A stretch of DNA of 8,252 bases, taken from NCBI GenBank assembly GCA_902797415.1, contig CADBSQ010000139.1:1-8252 (forward strand), given 5' to 3'. This document shows, in pieces, positions 6,562 to 8,252 of this stretch. The notes below the pieces were generated by a model. That model was not told where the DNA came from and ran no database searches. It saw only the letters and a program-made list of their open reading frames with translations. Source of the DNA: an uncultured Erysipelotrichaceae bacterium (GTDB lineage Bacteria > Bacillota_I > Bacilli_A > RF39 > UBA660). The first letter of the stretch is position 1, and each line of letters begins with the position of its first letter. The position numbers and the translations under genes are program-made.

Positions 6562-7914
6562 GTGGAAAACGAAGAAAATAAGACAAATAGTTCTAAAAGA
6601 TATAGAATAACATTTATAATATGTGTATTATTGTTATGTGCAACTATTATAAGTGTTTTTAAACTAAGTGACTTTATAAATAAACCAAATACTTTGTTTA
6701 AAGCAACTGTTGACGAAGTATTCGATGATTTTAATAAAACAATGACTACTATTAACAATAATAGATTATATACAATCATAGATAAAAATAAGGTTAACAT
6801 AGATACAAATCTTAATGTAGAGTACAAGACTAAAACAGAATCTAATAAAGAGTTAGAAGAAAAAATTAAAGATGTATCATTTAAAATGAACACCCAGTTT
6901 GATAAAAAATTAAACTATATGATTTCTTCTTTATCTCTAACTAAAAAAGAAGAACCTTTAACAACAATTAACTACATTAAGAATAATAACCTTTATTATT
7001 TAAAGATAGACAAAGTACTAGACAAATATATTGAATTAGATAATTCATCAATAGATTTTTCACAAATAAATGCTAATGAAAATATACTGTTTGGAGACAT
7101 TGTAAAAGGTTCATTTAGTGACATTATTAAAGATGAAAGATTTCAAAAGAGTGAAAAAGTATTATATGTAAACAACAAAAAATTTGATTGTAATGTAAGC
7201 GCTTATACTTTTAATGGAAAAGAGATTCAAACTCTTTTAGAGGATATCAAACAAAGAATAAAGGATAATAAAAACACTTTATCTTATCTTTCAAAATTGT
7301 ATAATTTAAATGAAAAAGACTTTTTAAGTAAACTTGATAACAAAATAAAAGATTTAAACCTATCAGAAAAAGATCAAATAACATTCTCAAGTTATACCGA
7401 GAAGGGTAATGATCAAATAATTAGTTTTGTTATTGAAACAAACACAGACAAACTTTTTAAAAAGTTCACCTATAGTAAAGCAAGTGGGTACTCTTTAATA
7501 GATTATCAATCTAAAACAGATACCTTCACTGTAGAAGTAAAAACTAAGAATGATAAGGAAATAATTAAATATCAAGATACAGTAAATACTATTATTTTAG
7601 AAGTAAAATCTATTCTTAATAAGTATAAAGGTACCGTTACTATAATAGATTCTAAAACAAGAGAATCTAAGGTTAATGGAAACTTTAATTATGAAGTAAA
7701 TAACAAAATAAATAGTATAAACTTAGATTTATCATTAAACCTTTATACAGATTCATTTAATGATAATTATGTAGTTAATTCTAAATCAGTAATAACTAAA
7801 ACAGATGAGATTAAAAAAATGGATGTTAAAGACTTTGATAAAAAAACTTCCTTAACAGGAGAAGATTTGGATAAACTTTATAAAAAAACATTAGACATTA
7901 TTAAAAAGTCTTAA
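6562..7914 (+). CDS. Membrane-anchored protein of unknown function, large extracytoplasmic domain
   Basis: I do not recognise the family. The protein has 450 residues from the GTG start at 6562. Residues 1-14 are charged and polar with basic residues near 12-15. One hydrophobic segment follows at about 15-34 (ITFIICVLLLCATIISVFKL). The remainder has no second membrane segment and is rich in Lys, Asn, Asp, Ser and Thr. This points to a type II-like anchor with the body outside the cell. The body alternates polar and hydrophobic residues in strand-like fashion (for example 277-296 and 373-396) and has helical Lys/Leu-rich stretches (222-270). Such patterns suit a beta-rich ligand-binding or lipoprotein-like domain, but no motif identifies it. 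Cys21 and Cys26 are in the membrane segment and lack the small residue before Cys needed for a lipobox. It lies alone between two terminators. Confidence 0.88.
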   Translation: MENEENKTNSSKRYRITFIICVLLLCATIISVFKLSDFINKPNTLFKATVDEVFDDFNKTMTTINNNRLYTIIDKNKVNIDTNLNVEYKTKTESNKELEEKIKDVSFKMNTQFDKKLNYMISSLSLTKKEEPLTTINYIKNNNLYYLKIDKVLDKYIELDNSSIDFSQINANENILFGDIVKGSFSDIIKDERFQKSEKVLYVNNKKFDCNVSAYTFNGKEIQTLLEDIKQRIKDNKNTLSYLSKLYNLNEKDFLSKLDNKIKDLNLSEKDQITFSSYTEKGNDQIISFVIETNTDKLFKKFTYSKASGYSLIDYQSKTDTFTVEVKTKNDKEIIKYQDTVNTIILEVKSILNKYKGTVTIIDSKTRESKVNGNFNYEVNNKINSINLDLSLNLYTDSFNDNYVVNSKSVITKTDEIKKMDVKDFDKKTSLTGEDLDKLYKKTLDIIKKS

Positions 7915-7944
7915 AGTAATGATTATTATTTCATTACTTTTTTT
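7913..7944 (+). terminator. Intrinsic terminator with a perfect 10-bp stem
   Basis: AAAGTAATGA (7913-7922) pairs perfectly with TCATTACTTT (7931-7940) around an 8-nt loop, with a T-run to 7944. The left arm starts inside the TAA stop codon of the upstream gene, so translation must release before the hairpin can form. Confidence 0.9.
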
Positions 7945-7956
7945 ATTTAAAAATTC

Positions 7957-7986
7957 TTGATAACTAATTATAAAGTATAGTACAAT
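7957..7986 (+). promoter_or_regulatory. Sigma-A-type promoter of the signal-peptide protein gene
   Basis: TTGATA (7957-7962) and TACAAT (7981-7986) are each near consensus and separated by 18 bp. Transcription would start near 7993, leaving a leader of about 55 nt before the ATG at 8048. It lies directly after a terminator, which supports an independent unit. An imperfect dyad (AAGTA at 7973-7977 and TACTT at 7988-7992) straddles the -10 box and could be an operator. Confidence 0.75.
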
Positions 7987-7995
7987 GTACTTATA

Positions 7996-8045
7996 TAGGA
8001 TCACATAAAAGAGTCACAAATTGGTCCTAAAAGAAAGGACTTTTT
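7996..8045 (+). promoter_or_regulatory. Leader with two mutually exclusive hairpins, one covering the ribosome binding site
   Basis: Hairpin A pairs TAGGATC (7996-8002) with GGTCCTA (8023-8029): six Watson-Crick pairs, one G-U and a 20-nt loop. Hairpin B pairs GTCCT (8024-8028) with AGGAC (8036-8040) around a 7-nt loop, followed by five T residues (8041-8045). Both use 8024-8028, so only one can form. The 3' arm of B contains the Shine-Dalgarno AAAGGA (8034-8039) of the next gene, so B would block ribosome entry or act as a weak attenuator, and A would free the site. It matches no riboswitch class I know. Function is inference. Confidence 0.4.
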
Positions 8046-8047
8046 CT

Positions 8048-8252
8048 ATGAGATTAGATAGTAATAAAAGATTAGCAATTTTTATAACAATATTTACAAT
8101 AGTGCTTCTAGCAGGTTTAACCTACACCTATTTTTCGGCAAGTGTATCAAATACAAACAATGAAAAGATACAAACAAGTACAGCGACAATGTCTTTAGAA
8201 TTTGATGATGGTGACAATGGAGTAAATGCTACTTTAAATTTAGGAGAGTCTA
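8048..8252 (+). CDS. Exported protein with SipW/TasA-class signal peptide (partial, runs off the window)
   Basis: The first 68 residues are visible and the frame is open to the window end. The N-terminus has basic Lys7-Arg8 and a hydrophobic core at 9-24. It then shows the pattern AGLTYTYFSASVSNTNN, very like the region around the SipW cleavage site in TasA (GGTWAAFND). By that alignment cleavage would fall after Thr27. The segment after it (TSTATMSLEFDDGDNG, 43-56) matches the early 'ATFASGTLDLS' strand of such proteins. Members are surface, matrix-fibre or camelysin-like proteins processed by a dedicated signal peptidase, but with only the start visible the mature function is open. The start is ATG at 8048 with AAAGGA at 8034-8039. 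It follows its own promoter and an unusual leader. Confidence 0.82.
   Translation, partial: MRLDSNKRLAIFITIFTIVLLAGLTYTYFSASVSNTNNEKIQTSTATMSLEFDDGDNGVNATLNLGES

Noticed and set aside
6606..6640. Lipoprotein signal in the 450-residue protein (Cys21 or Cys26)
   Set aside because: The residues before the cysteines are Ile and Leu rather than Gly, Ala or Ser, and both cysteines are inside the hydrophobic segment, so there is no lipobox.
3646..6893. Minus-strand open frames opposite the M16 genes and the start of the 450-residue protein
   Set aside because: Hydrophobic composition comes from reading Lys/Asn/Asp-rich codons backwards. There are no start signals or motifs, and the one at 6534-6893 overlaps a terminator-promoter gap and a convincing + strand gene.
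7996..8045. T-box or known metabolite riboswitch in the leader
   Set aside because: The leader is only about 55 nt, too short for a T-box, and shows no T-box sequence or conserved core of a known riboswitch class.
1..8252. CRISPR array, transposon ends, tRNA or rRNA genes
   Set aside because: No regularly spaced repeats, no transposase or terminal inverted repeats, and no tRNA- or rRNA-like stretches were seen; nearly all the DNA is covered by convincing genes.

Overview
The window is very AT-rich and looks like a low-GC Bacillota/Mycoplasmatota-type bacterium. Every gene is on the + strand, Shine-Dalgarno sites are strong, TTG and GTG starts occur, and several genes are Bacillus-type housekeeping genes (yqeG, yqeH, an endonuclease-type mutL, and the ymfF/ymfH pair). 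UGA appears to be a stop rather than tryptophan: one gene ends on TGA, all visible Trp codons are TGG, and about 2,600 codons of reading frame contain no internal TGA. This argues against code-4 Mycoplasma/Spiroplasma. An uncultured gut-type Bacilli/RF39-like lineage fits, but that placement is inference.

Layout. Positions 1-53 hold the end of an upstream unit and its intrinsic terminator. An extended -10 promoter (about 59-87) then starts a tightly packed six-gene operon that ends at a terminator at 6480-6506. In order it encodes YqeG (HAD-IIIA phosphatase), YqeH (circularly permuted ribosome-assembly GTPase), MutL (mismatch repair), a YmfF-like M16 protein without the zinc motif, a HAD-IA phosphatase, and a YmfH-like M16 protein with the zinc motif. 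Most junctions overlap or are separated by only 1-15 nt, which suggests translational coupling. The operon joins ribosome biogenesis, DNA repair and an M16 pair that in Bacillus is associated with EF-P modification.

From 6562 to 7914 lies a separate gene for a 450-residue protein with one N-terminal membrane anchor and a large Lys/Asn/Asp-rich outer domain. I do not recognise its family. It ends in a perfect 10-bp terminator hairpin.

From 7957 a good sigma-A-type promoter drives a leader of about 55 nt. In this leader two mutually exclusive hairpins can form, and one of them covers the ribosome binding site. The gene behind it runs off the window and begins with a SipW/TasA-type signal peptide, so it is probably an exported surface or matrix protein.

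I found no tRNA, rRNA, CRISPR array, insertion sequence or phage gene. Most of the window is ordinary housekeeping. The points most worth a second look are the complementary active-site motifs of the two M16 proteins, the HAD gene wedged between them, and the leader of the last gene.
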